64,000 nt of DNA. Origin: Amycolatopsis aidingensis (lineage in GTDB: Bacteria > Actinomycetota > Actinomycetes > Mycobacteriales > Pseudonocardiaceae). Every line of letters begins with the position of its first letter. The first letter of the stretch is position 1. Location: positions 4,066,001-4,130,000 of the forward strand of contig NZ_CP076538.1 of assembly GCF_018885265.1 (NCBI RefSeq), given 5' to 3'. A program made the translations under genes and the position numbers. The notes beneath the pieces are model-generated. The model saw nothing but the letters and a program-made list of their open reading frames with translations. It had not been told where the DNA came from and did no database searches. Below, piece by piece: positions 41,801 to 52,279 of the stretch.

Positions 41801-44617
41801 ACCGGTGTCGGCCACCATCAGCCGCAGCCGCTCCACCGGGTGATCCAGGTCCAGCGGCAGGTAGGCGGCGCCGGTGCGCAGGACCGCGAACAGCGCCACC
41901 ACCATGTCGATCGACCGCGGCAGCGCCAGCGCCACCACCCGCTCGGGCGCGGCACCCCGGCGCAGCAGCAGCCGGGCCATCCGGTTGATCCGGGCGTCCA
42001 GCTCGGCGTAGCTGAGCCGCTGCTCACCGAAGACCAGCGCGGTCTCCTCCGGGGTGCGGGCCACCTGCGCGGCCAGCAGGTCGGCCACGGTCTCGTCCGG
42101 AACCGGCCGGGCGCCGGTGTCCCACTCCCGGCGCAACGCCTCCGCCTCGGCCGGCAGCAGCACCTCCAGCGAACCGAGCGGCGCCTGCGGGTCGGCGGTC
42201 AGCCGGTCCACCAGCAGGTGGAACCGCTCCAGCAGGCGCTCGGCCGTGGCCGTTTCGATCAGGTCGGGCCGGTAGTCCAGGGCCACCCGCACCACCTCGC
42301 CAGGGGTGACCACCAGGGTGAGCGGGTAGTGGGTCGCGTCCACGCTGCCGACGCCGGTGATGCCGTGCCGCCGCGTCAGCGCGGTGAACGCGCCCTCGTC
42401 GGCGAAGTTCTGCAGCACGTACAGGGTGTCGAACAGGCGGGCGTGCCGGGTTTCCCGCTGCAACTCGCCGAGGCCGAGGTACTCGTGGTTCATCAGCTCG
42501 GCCCGCTCGGCCTGTAGCCGCCCCAGGAAGTCCACAACGGACTCGTAGGGATCGAGGGTGACCCGCACCGGCACGGTGTTCAGGAACATGCCGATCGCGC
42601 TGGAGATGCCGTCCACCTCGGCGGGCCTGCCGGCCACGGTGGCGCCGAACACCACGTCCGCCCGGCCCACCGTGGCCGCGAGCACCAGCCCCCATGCCGC
42701 GTTCAGCACGGTGTTCACGGTCAGCCCGTGGCCGCGCGCGACCTCCCGCAGCCGTTGCCCCAGCCGGTCGGGCAGGTCGTGGCGGTGCCGCAGCGGAATC
42801 GCCGGTTCGGTGCCCTGCTCGGCGACCAGGGTCGGTTCGGCCAGCCCGGACAGCGCCCGGCGCCAGGCCGCCCGCGCCGCGTCGGTGTCCTGCCTGGCCA
42901 GCCAGGCGAGGTAGTCGCGGTAGCTGCCGGGCCGGTCCAGCTCGCCGTCCGCGCCCGCGGTGTCGTACAGCGCGAGCAACTCGGCCAGCAGCAGGCCCTG
43001 CGACCAGCCGTCCCAGAGCACCAGATGGTGGCTGAGCACCAGCCGGTCGCTGCGCTCACCCATCCGCACCAGCAGCAACCGCAGCAGCGGCGGGTCGGCC
43101 AGATCGAACCGGCGTTCCCGGTCGGCCGCGAGCACGGCGGCCATCCGTTCCCGCCGCTGGGCCTCGGGCAGGTCGGACAGGTCCACCTCGGCCAGTGGGA
43201 CCGGGGGATCCGCGGCGATGAACTGCACCGGGCCGGGCAGGCCCTCGCTGGTGAACCCGGCACGCAGGCTCGGGTGCCGTGCCAGCAGCCGGGCGCAGGC
43301 CGCGCGCAGCCGCTCGGCGTCCAGCCGGTGGTCGAAGTCGAAGGTGTCCTGCGCGGTGTAGACATCCAGCCCGCCCCGGTCGTAGCTGGCGTGGAAGTAC
43401 AGGCCCTCCTGCAGCGGGGACAGCGGCCAGATATCGGCCATCGGTCCTGGCGCGACCCGCTCCACCCGCTCGATCTCACCCTGGTCGAGCCGGACCAGCG
43501 GAAGGTCGGACGGCGTCAGCGCGCGGGTGCCCGGTGCCTCGGCGGCCAGCTCGCGCAGGGCGTCCACCCAGCCGGCGGCCAGCTCGCCGACCTCGTCCTC
43601 GGTCAGCGTCCCTTCCGGCCAGGTCCAGGTCGCGGTCAGCCGCGGGCCCTCCGGGGTGTCCGCGCAGACCGCGTTCACCTGCACCGGGTACGGCATGGCC
43701 AGATCCACGTCGGGCGCCATGGCCAGCGCGTCCGATTCCGCGGCCGGTTCCCAGTCCACCGCCGAGTTCGCCGGGAGCCGTCCGAAGTAGTTGACCAGGA
43801 CCTGCGCGGTGGCCGCACCGGCGAGCAGCGGGGCGGTCTGCGGGTTCAGGTAACGCAGCATGCCGTAGCCGATGCCGCGCTCCGGTGCGGAACGCACCGA
43901 CTCCTTCACCGCCTTGAGTACCTCGATGGCGTCCGCGCCGCCGGGCAGCCGCACCGGTTGGAGGCTGGTGAACCAGCCCACGGTGCGGGCAAGGTCCAGC
44001 CCCGGTTCCAGTTCCTCCCTTCCGTGCCGTTCCAGGTCGACCAGCAGGTCGGTGCCGGGATCGCGCAGCCGGTTCACGGCACGGCGCAACGCGGCCAGCA
44101 GTACCTCGGTGACGTCCGCACCGACCGCCGACGGAACGGTGGTGAGCAGCGGGAGCGTGTCGGCCACCGGCAGGGTGACGGTGTGCTCGCGCGCCGCGCC
44201 TGCCGTGCCGCCGCGGTCCAGACCGGGCCGTAGGTCGGCACCGGGCGCGAGAACCCCGGTCCAGTAGGGCAGCTCGGCCAGGCGGGTCACCGAGCCCGCC
44301 TGCTCGGCGACCAGGCGCGCGAACCGCCGCAGGGACACCGGGACCGGTTCCAGTGCGGGCGTGTCGCCCGCGTGCACCGCCTGCCAGGCCGCGGCAAGGT
44401 CGGCAAGCAGCACCCGCAGGGACACCCCGTCGACCACCAGGTGGTGCACGGCGAGCAGCAGGCGACCCTGTCGCGGGCCGCGGTCGAACCACACCGCCTG
44501 CAGCATGATTCCGGCGTCCGGGTCCAGCCGGCCGGCCGCGGCGTCCGACTCGGTGGCGATCAACGCACGCAGGGCCGCGTCATCGAGGCCACCGGCGTCC
44601 ACCCTGCGCAGCAGGTC
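35900..44617 (-). CDS. Siderophore NRPS, second part (E-C-A-T-C-A-T-C) after frameshift
   Basis: This 2,905-residue frame continues the NRPS after a one-base loss. Order (approximate nt): rest of epimerase E (HHLVVDG ~44440; VGWFTSL), C3 (43460-42110), A3 (42100-40600), T3 (LGGHS, Ser ~40459), C4 (HHITTDEW ~39900), A4 (38910-37430), T4 (LGGHS, Ser ~37303), terminal C5 (MHYLGVDEW ~36785). A3 reads DMENLGLINK, the code of N5-hydroxyornithine. A4 reads DVFILGAVNK, nearly that of A1. C3 has [11 protein letters not shown], which by length alignment replaces the second catalytic His by Leu. No thioesterase follows; C5 may cyclise the chain to a diketopiperazine, as proposed for erythrochelin-type systems. 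Confidence 0.9.
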   Translation of the reverse strand, partial: DLLRRVDAGGLDDAALRALIATESDAAAGRLDPDAGIMLQAVWFDRGPRQGRLLLAVHHLVVDGVSLRVLLADLAAAWQAVHAGDTPALEPVPVSLRRFARLVAEQAGSVTRLAELPYWTGVLAPGADLRPGLDRGGTAGAAREHTVTLPVADTLPLLTTVPSAVGADVTEVLLAALRRAVNRLRDPGTDLLVDLERHGREELEPGLDLARTVGWFTSLQPVRLPGGADAIEVLKAVKESVRSAPERGIGYGMLRYLNPQTAPLLAGAATAQVLVNYFGRLPANSAVDWEPAAESDALAMAPDVDLAMPYPVQVNAVCADTPEGPRLTATWTWPEGTLTEDEVGELAAGWVDALRELAAEAPGTRALTPSDLPLVRLDQGEIERVERVAPGPMADIWPLSPLQEGLYFHASYDRGGLDVYTAQDTFDFDHRLDAERLRAACARLLARHPSLRAGFTSEGLPGPVQFIAADPPVPLAEVDLSDLPEAQRRERMAAVLAADRERRFDLADPPLLRLLLVRMGERSDRLVLSHHLVLWDGWSQGLLLAELLALYDTAGADGELDRPGSYRDYLAWLARQDTDAARAAWRRALSGLAEPTLVAEQGTEPAIPLRHRHDLPDRLGQRLREVARGHGLTVNTVLNAAWGLVLAATVGRADVVFGATVAGRPAEVDGISSAIGMFLNTVPVRVTLDPYESVVDFLGRLQAERAELMNHEYLGLGELQRETRHARLFDTLYVLQNFADEGAFTALTRRHGITGVGSVDATHYPLTLVVTPGEVVRVALDYRPDLIETATAERLLERFHLLVDRLTADPQAPLGSLEVLLPAEAEALRREWDTGARPVPDETVADLLAAQVARTPEETALVFGEQRLSYAELDARINRMARLLLRRGAAPERVVALALPRSIDMVVALFAVLRTGAAYLPLDLDHPVERLRLMVADTGPLCLLSTAAVGLSADAICLDDPAVRAELAALSPDPLTDAERPAFAHGVPGRLEHPAYVIYTSGSTGRPKGVVTPYRGLTNMQLNHQEAIFGPTVAAAGGRRLRIAHTVSFAFDMSWEELLWLVEGHEVHVCDEQLRRDAEALVAYCEAHRVDVVNVTPTYAQLLLEQGLLEGHVPPLVLLGGEAVPEAVWTRLAETEGTYGYNLYGPTEYTINTLGASTTDSDTPAVGRPIWNTRAYVLDSRLRPVPPGYPGELYIAGIGLARGYHDRPGLTAARFVADPFGPPGSRAYRTGDLVRQRPDGILDFLGRTDDQVKIRGYRVELGEVSSAMSGHPGVGQAAVVADTRGPVRRLVGYAVCAEDLLPGLRGYLKDRLPGYMVPAALVAVDELPLTVNGKLDTAALPAPTLDTTAGREPRTRTERVLCELFAELLGAQRVSVEDNFFDLGGHSLLATRLISRARTALPAELSIRDLFEAPTVAELAPRAGQGEQARPPLVAAERPAELPLSYAQQRLWVIHEMEETSAAYNFPLVFRLRGRLDRDALRAALDDVAARHEALRTVFATRDGVPAQWVVPAARARVPFVVDAVGADQLAEQVRQTVARPFELGTELPVRARVLELAPEDHVVVVLLHHITTDEWSDRPFLRDLTTAYTARIAGHAPDWDPLPVQYADYALWQQRLLGDPAEPGSTAARQLEYWRHTLASAPEELDLPTDRPRPARPGFTGAELEFELPPPVCAALRELARGTGASMFMLLHAAVAALLHRLGAGEDIPLGAPIAGRTDEALDDLVGFFVNTLVLRTDLTGDPGFAELVRRVKDTDLAAFSHADVPFEAVVEALNPARSLARNPLFQVMVGYHARTGEVLELPGLRAEEVPFEARAAKFDLVFSFTERLDSGQLTGRLEYATELFDAETIASLADRLGLLLAAVTADPDRPLREVEVLTAGERRLVLTGFNDTREPVQEASLPALFRRMVAGQPAAVAVVDGADTVSYRELNARANRIARLLRARGIGPGDVVGVAMDRGPDLIATVLGVLDLGAAFLPLDLAHPADRLRYLIEDSGARLVVGTEQVAGKIPEVPGTTTVLLDSPPVAAELSATSESDVDIQVYSLDQSAYVIYTSGSTGRPKGVLVPHEGIGSLVATAVRRMGLRRDSRVLQFASIGFDVFVFELAMALCHGGRLVLIPEQARLAGPALTDFLHERGVTHMILPPALVSALPAECTLPADSTILVGTETVPPELIDRWAATVNLIAAYGVTEATVNSTLWPAEPGWRGPVPIGRPDPNTQCYVLDAGLRPVPPGVVGELYVGGRGLALGYRGKPGLTAERFLADPFGARGARMYRTGDRARWRRDGTLDFLGRVDNQVKIRGFRIELGEVEAALSGHPAVARAAVVADRAGDVVRLVGYAVPAAGELDPAGLRAYLAALLPDYMVPALVVPLDGPLPLTPNGKLDRAALPAPDFAELTGSARPVTSQQRALAELFGEILQLEGVGVHDNFFDLGGHSMASMRLLGRIRAVLGAELTVRDIFDHPTVAGIAAKLGEARPTRPQLAPRERGTPLPAAPVQRWQWSRRARHDHALVLRAPHGFDPAAMAAAVRDVAGRHEPLRTRLVEREGVLYQEPAEPPSLAVETCSELEPRLAELAARPLDLEAGPPWRPRLLIGERGDHALLLTMHYLGVDEWSVVPLFRDLTTAYTARLGGTAPDWPALPVGYPDYALWARDVLGDPGDPDSVAGTQLAYWRQALDGLAEPTLPADRPRPSEPCGAADLVGFAVDADLRARVDGLARRTGTSLFMVLQAALATVLAARGAGTDLPIGTMVAGRQDDRLADLVGCFLNIVVLRTDTGGDPAFADLLARVRAVDLAALDRQDLPFAELDRPVPRVMMVHHEQADMAELTGGHGSFGALPTGRTDAELTLSSYEPRAGGPAHCELIYTTDRFDRATVQGLVEHLLAVLRAATADPTRPLSTLLP

Positions 44618-47600
44618 CCCGCGCCGACGCTGCCTACCGGGCGGGTGGCCAGCGACCAGACGCCCGCGCCGAACCGGGTGAGCACGCAGCGCAGCCCGTC
44701 GTGCCGGTCCAGCACGGCCTGCAGGACCGCGGTCAGCGACTCCGCGTCGGCCGCGGCGGGTGTGCCGACCAGCAGGGGCAGGGTGAACCGGCGGATCGTG
44801 CCCCCGTCGGTGCGCAGCTGGTGCACGATCGGCAGCAGCGGCACCTCCCCGACGCCGTCGTCCGGCTCGGCCACGGGGGAGGGCGGATCCGCCGTGGCCC
44901 CGGCCAGCGCGGCGAGCGCGGCCGGGGTGCGATGCTCGAACACCTCGCGCGGCCCCAGGTTCAACCCGGCGGCGCGGGCCTGGCTGGCCACCGAAATGGA
45001 CAGGATGCTGTCCCCGCCGAGGGCGAAGAAGTCTTCCTCCGGGCCGACCCTCTCCACGCCGAGCACGGTCGCGAAGATCGCGCAGAGCCGCCGTTCGGCC
45101 TCGCTTTCCCCGGCGCGGCCCGCCGCCCGCTCGGCCGCCGGTTCCGGGAGCGCGTGCGGATCCACCTTCCCGCCAGGGGTACGCGGCAGGGCGTCCAGCA
45201 GCACCACGGCGGCGGGCAGCATGACCTCGGGCAGGTCGGCCGCCAGCGCCGCGCGTAGCCCGGCGGTCGTGGGGTGGTGTCCCGGCGCGGGAACGGCGTA
45301 GCCGACCAGCCGGGTGGCGCCCCGCTCGTCCGCGCGGGCCAGGACCGCGGCCTCGGCGACCGCGGGCAGCGCGGCCAGCCGGGACTCCACCTCGCCCGGC
45401 TCCACCCGGGTACCGCGGATCTTCACCTGGTGGTCGGTACGGCCGAGGTAGCTGAGCACCCCGTCGGCGTCCCAGCACACCAGGTCCCCGGTGCGGTAGG
45501 CACGAGCCCCCGGCGGACCGAACGGATCGGCCACGAACCGCTGCGCGGTCAGTCCAGGCCGCCGGTGGTAACCGCGGGCGAGCTGCTCCCCCGCGATGTA
45601 CAGCTCACCCGGCGTACCAGGGCCGACCGGGCGCAGGTAGCCGTCCAGCACGTACAGCCGGGTGTTCCACACTGCTCGCCCGATCGGCACGCTGCCATCG
45701 GGGGCGGCCTCGCCCACCGGCCAGTGGCTCACCTGCACCACGGCCTCGGTGGGGCCGTAGAGGTTGTGCAGCGGCACCCCGGTCAGCTCCGCCCACCGGG
45801 AGGCCACCGCACCGGGCAGGGCTTCACCGCCGCTGAACGCCCTGCGCAGTCCGCGCCACCAGCCGGCATCGGGGCCGTCGGTGCTTTCCCGCAGCAGCGC
45901 CGCGTACATCGCGGGCACCAGGTCCACGGTGGTGACCCGCTCGCGGCGGACCAGCTCGGCGAGGTAACCGGGGTCCCGCTGCCCACCGGGCCTTGCCACC
46001 ACCACCGCGGCGCCGGCCAGCAACGCGCCGAAGATCTCCTGCACCGAGGGGTCGAACCCGGCGGAGTACTGGTGCAGCACCCGATCCCGCGGCCCGAGGC
46101 CCACGGTGTCGCGCAACCAGGCGAGCTGGCCGAGCACCGCGCGGTGCGTGACCAGCACCCCCTTCGGCCGCCCGGTCGATCCGGAGGTGTACAGCAGGTA
46201 GGCCGGATGATCCGGACCCGCGGGCTCCCCGTCGGCGGGTCCGGACGCGGGCACAGGATCGGTGGATTCCGCGTCGAGCACAAGCCGCGGTGGTTGCTCC
46301 CCCGCCGGGAGCCGCGGGGCATCGGCCGAGGTGGTGACGGTCAGCAGGGCACCCGAATCGGCGAGCAGGAAACTCACCCGTTCGGACGGGTACTCCAGGT
46401 CCACCGGCAGGTACGCCGCGCCCGCCTTGAGCACCCCGAGCAGGGACACCAGCAGCTCGGGCGAGCGGGACACCGCGACCGCGACCACCCGCTCCGGTGC
46501 GGCGCCCGCGGCCCGCAGCCGCAGGGCGAGCGCCTCCGCCCGCCGGTCCAGCTCGGCATAGCACAGCTCCTGGCCCGCGAAGACCACGGCGGCGGCCTGC
46601 GGGGTATGCGCCGCCCGCTCGGCGAAGGCGGCGGCCAGGGTGGTGGCCGGCACCGGCCGGGTGGCCCCTGCCAGGAGTTCCCGTGCCTTCCGTCGCTGCT
46701 CAGGGGGGAGCGGGTCCAGCCGCGCCACCGGCCGCCGGGGCTGCTCCAGGATGGTCGTCAGCAGCCCGCGCAGCCGCTCGGCCAGTTGCCCGGCCCGGCC
46801 GGGCAGCCGGGTTCCGTCCTGCTCCAGCCGCAGTTCCAGGCAGGCACCGGGGAACACGGTCAGCGCCAGCGGGTAGTGCACGGCATCCCTGGTCCGCGTG
46901 CCGGTGATCTCCAGCGCACCGTCCGCGCTGCGCAGTGCCCCGGCGTTCGGCTGGTTCTCCACCACCACCAGCGCCTCGAACAGCTCGCCGAGGCCGGCGA
47001 GCCGCTGGATCTCGGCAAGGCCGAGATGCTGGTGGGCCAGCAGCCGGGCCTGCTCGTCCTGGAAGTCGGCGAGTACCTCGGCGGCCGGCTGCTCCGGCCG
47101 CCAGCGCAGCCGGGCCGGCACCGTGTTGATGAACAGGCCCACCATCGACTCGATCCCGTCGACCTCGGCCTGCCGCCCGGACACGGTGCTACCGAACAGC
47201 ACGTCCTCGGCGCCGGTCAGCTCGCCGAGCAGGAGCCCGAACGCGCCCTGCACCACCGTGCTCAGGGTGAGCCCGTTGGCGCGGGCGGCCTCGGTGAGCC
47301 GCGCGGTGTCCTCGGCGGGGAGAGTGATCCCGACCCGTTCCGGTTCCCCCTGCCGTGCGGGCACCGGTAGCCTGCGCGGTTCGTCCACTCCGGACAGTGC
47401 AGCCCGCCAGGCCCGGCGCGCGGCCTCGGTGTCCCTGCCCGCCAGCCAGGAGAGGTAACGGTGCGGGACGGCGGGTTCACCGCGCGGGCCGTCCAGCAGT
47501 TCCCGCAGCATGATCGACACCGACCAGCCGTCGGCGATGATGTGGTGCAGGGTGAGCACCAGCCTGGCCTGCCGGGGTCCGAAGTGGATCAGGGTGGCCC

Positions 47601-50600
47601 GCAGCAGCGGGGGCTCGGCGAGATCGAACCCGCGGGCGCGGTCGGCCGCGGCGATCTCCGCCGCGCGCGCCCGCTGTCGCGACCCGCCCGTTCCGGAGAG
47701 GTCGGCCTCCTGCCACGGCAGCCGCGCGGCGCTCGGGACGAGCTGCACGACCTCTCCCCCGGTGCGTTGCCGGAAACCGGCGCGCAGCAAGGGATGCCGG
47801 TCCAGCAACCCCTGCGCCCTCGCCCGCAGTCGCGGTCCGTCCACCTCGCCGGTGAGCTCGAGTTCCTGCTGTACCGCGTAGACATCCTCGGCGTCCCCCG
47901 CGCCCGCGGCGTGCGTGGCCAGGCCGGCGTGGAAGAAGAACCCGGCCTGCAACGGCGTCACCGGGAGCACCTCGTGCCCGTGGGCGCCGAGTTCCGCGCG
48001 TTCCTCCTCGGCAAGCGGCACCAGTGGCGCGGGTTCCTGGTCCTCCGGTGCTGTCGCGGTGCGGCCGGTGGCCTCGGCCCGCGCGGCGAGGGCGGCCGGG
48101 GTGCGGTGCCGGAACACCTCCCTCGGAGTGACCGCCAGCCCGGCGGCGCGGGCCGCGCTCACCAGCCGGATGGCCACGATGCTGTCTCCGCCGAGGGCGA
48201 AGAAGTCGTCTTCGGCGCCGACCGAGGGCAGGCCGAGTACCTCGGCGAAGGCGGTGGTGAGCGCGTGTTCGGCCGGGGTGGCAGGCGGGGTGTCACCGGC
48301 AAGCGCCGTCCAGTCAGGGGCCGGCAGGGCCGCGGTGTCCAGCTTGCCGTTCGGGGTGAGCGGCAACGGCCCCGGATGGTCCAGGATCAGGGCCGGGACC
48401 AGGTGTTCGGGCAGGCGCACCGCGAGCTCGGCCCGCGCCCGCACCGGATCGGCCGTGCCGACCAGGTAGGCGACCAGCCGGGTGTGGCCGCGTTGGTCGG
48501 TGCGGGGCAGCACGGCGGCCTGCGCCACCCCGGGCAGCGCCATCAGGGCGCTTTCCACCTCACCCGGCTCGATCCGGTGGCCGCGGATCTTCAGCTGGTT
48601 GTCGGCGCGGCCGAGGAACTCCAGGTTCCCGTCCCGGCACCAGCGCACCCGGTCGCCGGTGCGGTACATGGTGGCCCCCTGCGGGCCGAACGGGTCGGCC
48701 ACGAACCGCGCCGCGGTCAGGCCCGGCCGGCCGAGGTAGCCGCGGGCGAGGCCACGACCCGCCACGTACAGCTCCCCCTCCACCCCGGCCGGGACCGGGT
48801 GCAGGGCGGAATCCAGCACGTAGCAACGGGTGTTCGGGTCCGGTCGCCCGATCGGCACTGGCCCGTCCCGGTCCGGCTCGGCGAGCCACAGGGTGGAGTT
48901 GACCGTGGCCTCGGTGAGCCCGTAGGCGGCCACCACCCGCAACCGGCGGGACCAGCGTGCGACCAGCTCGGCCGGCACGGCCTCGGTTCCCACCACCAGT
49001 ACCGCTCCGGCAGGCAGGTCGCAGTCCGGCGGCAGTGCGGCGACCAGCGAGGGCGGCAGGATCATGTGCGTGACCCCGTGCTCGGCGAGGTAGCCGGTGA
49101 GCTCCGCACCCGCGACCCTGCGCTCGGCTGGCACCAGGACCAGGGTGCCGCCCACGCACAGGGACATCACCATGTCCCACACCGCCACGTCGAAACCGAC
49201 CGAGGCGAACTGGGCGACCCGGCTGCCGCCGTCGACGCCGAGGCGCGCGCGAGCGGTGGTGATCAGGCTGCCGATCCCGTCGTGGGTCACCAGCACGCCC
49301 TTCGGCGCACCGGTCGAGCCCGAGGTGTAGATGAGGTACGCGGCCTGCTCCAGCGCGATCGGCACCCCGGGGGAGGTGTCCGCTGCGGCGGCCAGCTCCG
49401 CCGCCACCCGCGGATCGTCCAGCGCGAGGTATGCACCACCGCCGCCGTCCCACTCGCCGGACCCCGCGCCGAGCTCCCTGGTGGTGACCAGCACACGGGC
49501 GGCGGAGTCGGACAGCAGGTACCGGACCCGCTCGGCGGGAAGGTCCGGATCCAGCGGCAGGTAGGCCGCACCGGTCTTCAGCACGGCCAGCAGGGTCACC
49601 ACCAGGTCCGGGGTGCGGGGCAGGCACACCGCCACCACGTCCTCGGCGCGGACGCCGCGGGCGAGCAACACCCTGGCCAACCGGTTGGCGGCGGCGTCCA
49701 GCTCGGCGTACCCGATCCGCTGCCGCTCGCAGACCACCGCCACCGCGTCCGGGCGGCGCGCCGCCTGCCGCTCGAACGCGGCGGGCCAGGTCAGCTCGGG
49801 TGCCTCCCGCGGGTCGGCCGCGAACTCGGTGAGCAGCCGCGCGCGCTCCGCAGGCGCCAGCAGCTCGATCGAGCACAGTGGACGATCCGGGTCGCGCGCC
49901 AGCAGCTCCAGCACCCGCAGCAACCGGTCCCGGTGGCCCGCGAGCTCGGCCTGGTCGCAGACCCCGGCATCCGCGTCAAGGTGAAAGATGATCCGGTCGC
50001 CGTCCTGCGCCTGGTCCACCACGACCGAGAGATCGTTCAGCGGACCGGTCCACAGGTACTCGATGGAGAACTCGTGCGCCCCGAAACTGACGTCCCCGTG
50101 CGGCGGCAGCACGTTGACCGTCGGCCCGGCCAGCTCCCGTATCCCGCCATCGAGGCCGAGGTCGCGGGCGAGGTCGTCGCCCCGGTACCGGGAGTGCTCC
50201 CTGGTCGCGCGGATCTCCTGGTCGGCGGCGGCCATCAGCTCGGTGATGGTGTTCTCCGGCCGCGCCCGAAGGCGCAGTGGCAGAACGTTGGACACCATGC
50301 CGGGGACGGTCAGCGACGCGGCATCGGTGCGCGCGGGCACCGGGAGCGCCAGCAGGACGTCCTGGCTTCCGGTGAACCGGTGCAGGTAGCCCGCGACGGC
50401 CGCCACCAGCAGCCGGGACATCCGCAGCCCCGCCCTCGCCGCGACGGCACGCAGTGCCCCGGTGTGTTCCGGCCCCAGGACGACGGTCTCCCGCCGCAGT
50501 TCGGCCGCGGGCGCCTGCGCCTGCCGCACCAGCGCCGCGGGCCGCGGCAATCCGGCGAGCCGGGCGGCCCAGTGTTCCCGGTCGGCGGTGAACCGCGCGG

Positions 50601-51147
50601 AGGACCGGTAGGCCGCGTCCGCTTCGGTCAGCCGGGTCAGCGCCCAGTCACCGGGCCGGGCGGAGCCGCCGCCGTACAACTCGCCCACGCGCCGCGCGAT
50701 CAGCACGGCGCCGTAGCCGTCGAGCAGGGTGTGGTGGTAGCGCTGGTACCACCACACCCGCTCCTCGCCCACGCGCAGCAGGGCCTGCGCGAACAGTGGC
50801 GGGCGGGAGAGGTCGACCGGGGCCGACCTCTCCCGGCGCATCCACTCCTCGGCCGCGGCCGCCGGATCCGGCTCCGCCCGCAGGTCCAGCACCGGTACCG
50901 TGCACCGCGGCGGCACGGGTCGCTGCCACGGCGTCGCACCCTCGGCCTCGATCCGCACATGCAGGCATTCCGCCTCGGTGACCGCGGTCCGCACGGCCGC
51001 GGCGAACCGGCCGAGGTCCACCGCGCCGCGCAGCTCGACCCTGAGGGCGATGTTGTACACCGCGCTGTCCGGGTCGATGCGCTGCGCAAGCCAGATTCCG
51101 GCCTGCGCCGCGGTCAGCGGGAGGCGGCTCGACGAGCTGTGGGACAC
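44560..51147 (-). CDS. Siderophore NRPS, first part (C-A-T-C-A-T-E start), frame breaks near 44617
   Basis: The frame gives 2,195 residues, of which about 2,177 are genuine; the last 18 are out-of-frame. Order: C1 (HHTLLDG ~50730), A1 (49800-48290), T1 (GGDSI, Ser-989), C2 (HHIIADG ~47540), A2 (46690-45170), T2 (GGDSI, Ser-2047), start of an epimerase. A1 code by hand alignment: DVWIVGAVNK. A2: DPQDFGLVQK, unassigned. C1 at the N-terminus could acylate the first residue. The GTG start has AAAGG upstream and lies 57 bp after the binding-lipoprotein gene, so it belongs to the iron-regulated operon from 53725. With one G restored, the whole enzyme would be 5,082 residues. Confidence 0.9.
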   Translation of the reverse strand: MSHSSSSRLPLTAAQAGIWLAQRIDPDSAVYNIALRVELRGAVDLGRFAAAVRTAVTEAECLHVRIEAEGATPWQRPVPPRCTVPVLDLRAEPDPAAAAEEWMRRERSAPVDLSRPPLFAQALLRVGEERVWWYQRYHHTLLDGYGAVLIARRVGELYGGGSARPGDWALTRLTEADAAYRSSARFTADREHWAARLAGLPRPAALVRQAQAPAAELRRETVVLGPEHTGALRAVAARAGLRMSRLLVAAVAGYLHRFTGSQDVLLALPVPARTDAASLTVPGMVSNVLPLRLRARPENTITELMAAADQEIRATREHSRYRGDDLARDLGLDGGIRELAGPTVNVLPPHGDVSFGAHEFSIEYLWTGPLNDLSVVVDQAQDGDRIIFHLDADAGVCDQAELAGHRDRLLRVLELLARDPDRPLCSIELLAPAERARLLTEFAADPREAPELTWPAAFERQAARRPDAVAVVCERQRIGYAELDAAANRLARVLLARGVRAEDVVAVCLPRTPDLVVTLLAVLKTGAAYLPLDPDLPAERVRYLLSDSAARVLVTTRELGAGSGEWDGGGGAYLALDDPRVAAELAAAADTSPGVPIALEQAAYLIYTSGSTGAPKGVLVTHDGIGSLITTARARLGVDGGSRVAQFASVGFDVAVWDMVMSLCVGGTLVLVPAERRVAGAELTGYLAEHGVTHMILPPSLVAALPPDCDLPAGAVLVVGTEAVPAELVARWSRRLRVVAAYGLTEATVNSTLWLAEPDRDGPVPIGRPDPNTRCYVLDSALHPVPAGVEGELYVAGRGLARGYLGRPGLTAARFVADPFGPQGATMYRTGDRVRWCRDGNLEFLGRADNQLKIRGHRIEPGEVESALMALPGVAQAAVLPRTDQRGHTRLVAYLVGTADPVRARAELAVRLPEHLVPALILDHPGPLPLTPNGKLDTAALPAPDWTALAGDTPPATPAEHALTTAFAEVLGLPSVGAEDDFFALGGDSIVAIRLVSAARAAGLAVTPREVFRHRTPAALAARAEATGRTATAPEDQEPAPLVPLAEEERAELGAHGHEVLPVTPLQAGFFFHAGLATHAAGAGDAEDVYAVQQELELTGEVDGPRLRARAQGLLDRHPLLRAGFRQRTGGEVVQLVPSAARLPWQEADLSGTGGSRQRARAAEIAAADRARGFDLAEPPLLRATLIHFGPRQARLVLTLHHIIADGWSVSIMLRELLDGPRGEPAVPHRYLSWLAGRDTEAARRAWRAALSGVDEPRRLPVPARQGEPERVGITLPAEDTARLTEAARANGLTLSTVVQGAFGLLLGELTGAEDVLFGSTVSGRQAEVDGIESMVGLFINTVPARLRWRPEQPAAEVLADFQDEQARLLAHQHLGLAEIQRLAGLGELFEALVVVENQPNAGALRSADGALEITGTRTRDAVHYPLALTVFPGACLELRLEQDGTRLPGRAGQLAERLRGLLTTILEQPRRPVARLDPLPPEQRRKARELLAGATRPVPATTLAAAFAERAAHTPQAAAVVFAGQELCYAELDRRAEALALRLRAAGAAPERVVAVAVSRSPELLVSLLGVLKAGAAYLPVDLEYPSERVSFLLADSGALLTVTTSADAPRLPAGEQPPRLVLDAESTDPVPASGPADGEPAGPDHPAYLLYTSGSTGRPKGVLVTHRAVLGQLAWLRDTVGLGPRDRVLHQYSAGFDPSVQEIFGALLAGAAVVVARPGGQRDPGYLAELVRRERVTTVDLVPAMYAALLRESTDGPDAGWWRGLRRAFSGGEALPGAVASRWAELTGVPLHNLYGPTEAVVQVSHWPVGEAAPDGSVPIGRAVWNTRLYVLDGYLRPVGPGTPGELYIAGEQLARGYHRRPGLTAQRFVADPFGPPGARAYRTGDLVCWDADGVLSYLGRTDHQVKIRGTRVEPGEVESRLAALPAVAEAAVLARADERGATRLVGYAVPAPGHHPTTAGLRAALAADLPEVMLPAAVVLLDALPRTPGGKVDPHALPEPAAERAAGRAGESEAERRLCAIFATVLGVERVGPEEDFFALGGDSILSISVASQARAAGLNLGPREVFEHRTPAALAALAGATADPPSPVAEPDDGVGEVPLLPIVHQLRTDGGTIRRFTLPLLVGTPAAADAESLTAVLQAVLDRHDGLRCVLTRFGAGVWSLATRPVGSVGAGTCCAGWTPVASMTRPCVR
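44617..44620 (-). other. Frameshift point in NRPS (one G missing from a G run)
   Basis: The coding strand reads GCG GGG ACC TGC here. Adding one G gives GCG GGG GAC CTG CTG and joins GSVGAG to [10 protein letters not shown], the natural course of an epimerase domain. The upstream frame otherwise stops at 44560. No slippery heptamer is present. Either a homopolymer sequencing error or a real inactivating deletion. Confidence 0.85.
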
Positions 51148-51204
51148 GATCGGAAGCCTTTCTGCGACGTCACCCGATCCGCGGCGGCATCGGCTGCGCG
51201 GCGG

Positions 51205-52233
51205 CTACTGCACGTCCTCGAGCATCGGCACCACCTGGTCGATGGCGTACGGGATGCTGAGCACCGTGTTGAAGGACAGCGCCGCACCGATGTCCGGGTT
51301 CTCGTACGGCAGGAACAGATCGCGGTCCTCCCGCGACACCGCCAGCTTCTGGTACAGCGGGTCGGCCTTGAGCTGCTGCTCGACCTCGGGGGTACCGACC
51401 AGCCACACCAGCCGGTCCACATCGACCAGATCGAACCGCTCGAAGCTGAAGTCGGCCACGTTCTGCGAACCGACGGCCTGCTTGTACTCCTCGTCGACGG
51501 TGAAGCCCATCTCGGTGAGGAACACCATCTTCGGGTCGTTGGGCGAGAACGCCGAGAACTTGCCCGGCTCGTAGGGCTCACCGACGGCGACCGTCTTGCC
51601 GGCCCATTCCGGGTGCTCCTCACGCACCCGCGCGAACCGCTGGTCGATCTCGGTGATCAGCTGCTCGGCCTCGTCGGCCTTGCCGAGCGCGGCGCCGATG
51701 GCGCGGGTCATCTCCTGCCAGGGTGCCTGGTAGTTCTCGTGCCCCTTGGGCTGGGCCACCACCGGCCAGCGCTGGGACAGGGTGTCGTACTGCTCCTGCT
51801 GCATACCGGAGTACTGCGCGATGATCAGATCCGGATTCAGCTCCGCGATCTTCTCCATGTCGTACTCGTCCCGCTCACCCACGATCTCCGGCCGCGTGTC
51901 GCCCCAGAGTTCCTTCGTCCACGGCCACTTGCCGTAGGGACGCTCCTTGAACCAGTCGACCGCGCCGACCGGCTTCACCCCCAGCGCCAGCGCAGCGTCC
52001 TGATCGGATAGACCAAGAGTGACAACCCGCTGCGGCGCGGACGGAATTTCCGTCGTGCCGTACTTGTGCTCCACCGTGACCGGGAAGGCGCCGCCCTGAC
52101 CGTCCGCGGGGGCGTCCCCGGTCGAGGAGTCCTCCGTGCCGCCGCAGCCGGCGAGCACCGCGGCGAGCAGTAGGCCCGCGAAGGCGGCGGGCCACCGCTT
52201 TCGCGCCGTGCGGGTGGGGGTGTCAACGAACAT
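51205..52233 (-). CDS. Iron-siderophore-binding lipoprotein (FepB/FhuD type)
   Basis: A 342-residue class III binding protein with lipobox VLAGC (Cys near residue 30). The two-lobed fold is recognisable from PQRVVTLGLSDQDAALALGVKPVGA, LNPDLIIAQYSGM and the C-terminal FNTVLSIPYAIDQVVPML. It should capture the ferric siderophore outside the membrane and deliver it to the FecCD-type permeases encoded at 26694-28825, which have no binding protein of their own. AAAGG precedes the ATG. It lies between the ornithine hydroxylase and NRPS genes, in one iron-regulated transcript. Confidence 0.92.
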   Translation of the reverse strand: MFVDTPTRTARKRWPAAFAGLLLAAVLAGCGGTEDSSTGDAPADGQGGAFPVTVEHKYGTTEIPSAPQRVVTLGLSDQDAALALGVKPVGAVDWFKERPYGKWPWTKELWGDTRPEIVGERDEYDMEKIAELNPDLIIAQYSGMQQEQYDTLSQRWPVVAQPKGHENYQAPWQEMTRAIGAALGKADEAEQLITEIDQRFARVREEHPEWAGKTVAVGEPYEPGKFSAFSPNDPKMVFLTEMGFTVDEEYKQAVGSQNVADFSFERFDLVDVDRLVWLVGTPEVEQQLKADPLYQKLAVSREDRDLFLPYENPDIGAALSFNTVLSIPYAIDQVVPMLEDVQ

Positions 52234-52279
52234 GCGACTTACCTTTCCTCATCACTCGGGAACTTCGTGTTGCCCGGCA

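Noticed and set aside
38663..42517. A plus-strand open frame of nearly 1,300 codons opposite the NRPS (similar very long ones at 2532-5150 and 47461-52011).
   Set aside because: They are antisense to motif-rich NRPS or transporter genes, are full of Gln/His/Arg/Gly low-complexity sequence and show no domain; long antisense frames are expected at this GC content.
44610..44625. Programmed -1 ribosomal frameshift in the NRPS.
   Set aside because: No X-XXY-YYZ slippery heptamer and no obvious downstream pseudoknot; a missing G in a homopolymer explains the data more simply.
48560..49876. Extra Arg/Gly-rich protein on the minus strand within NRPS module 1.
   Set aside because: Out-of-frame translation of the A1 domain; no start signal and no recognisable domain.
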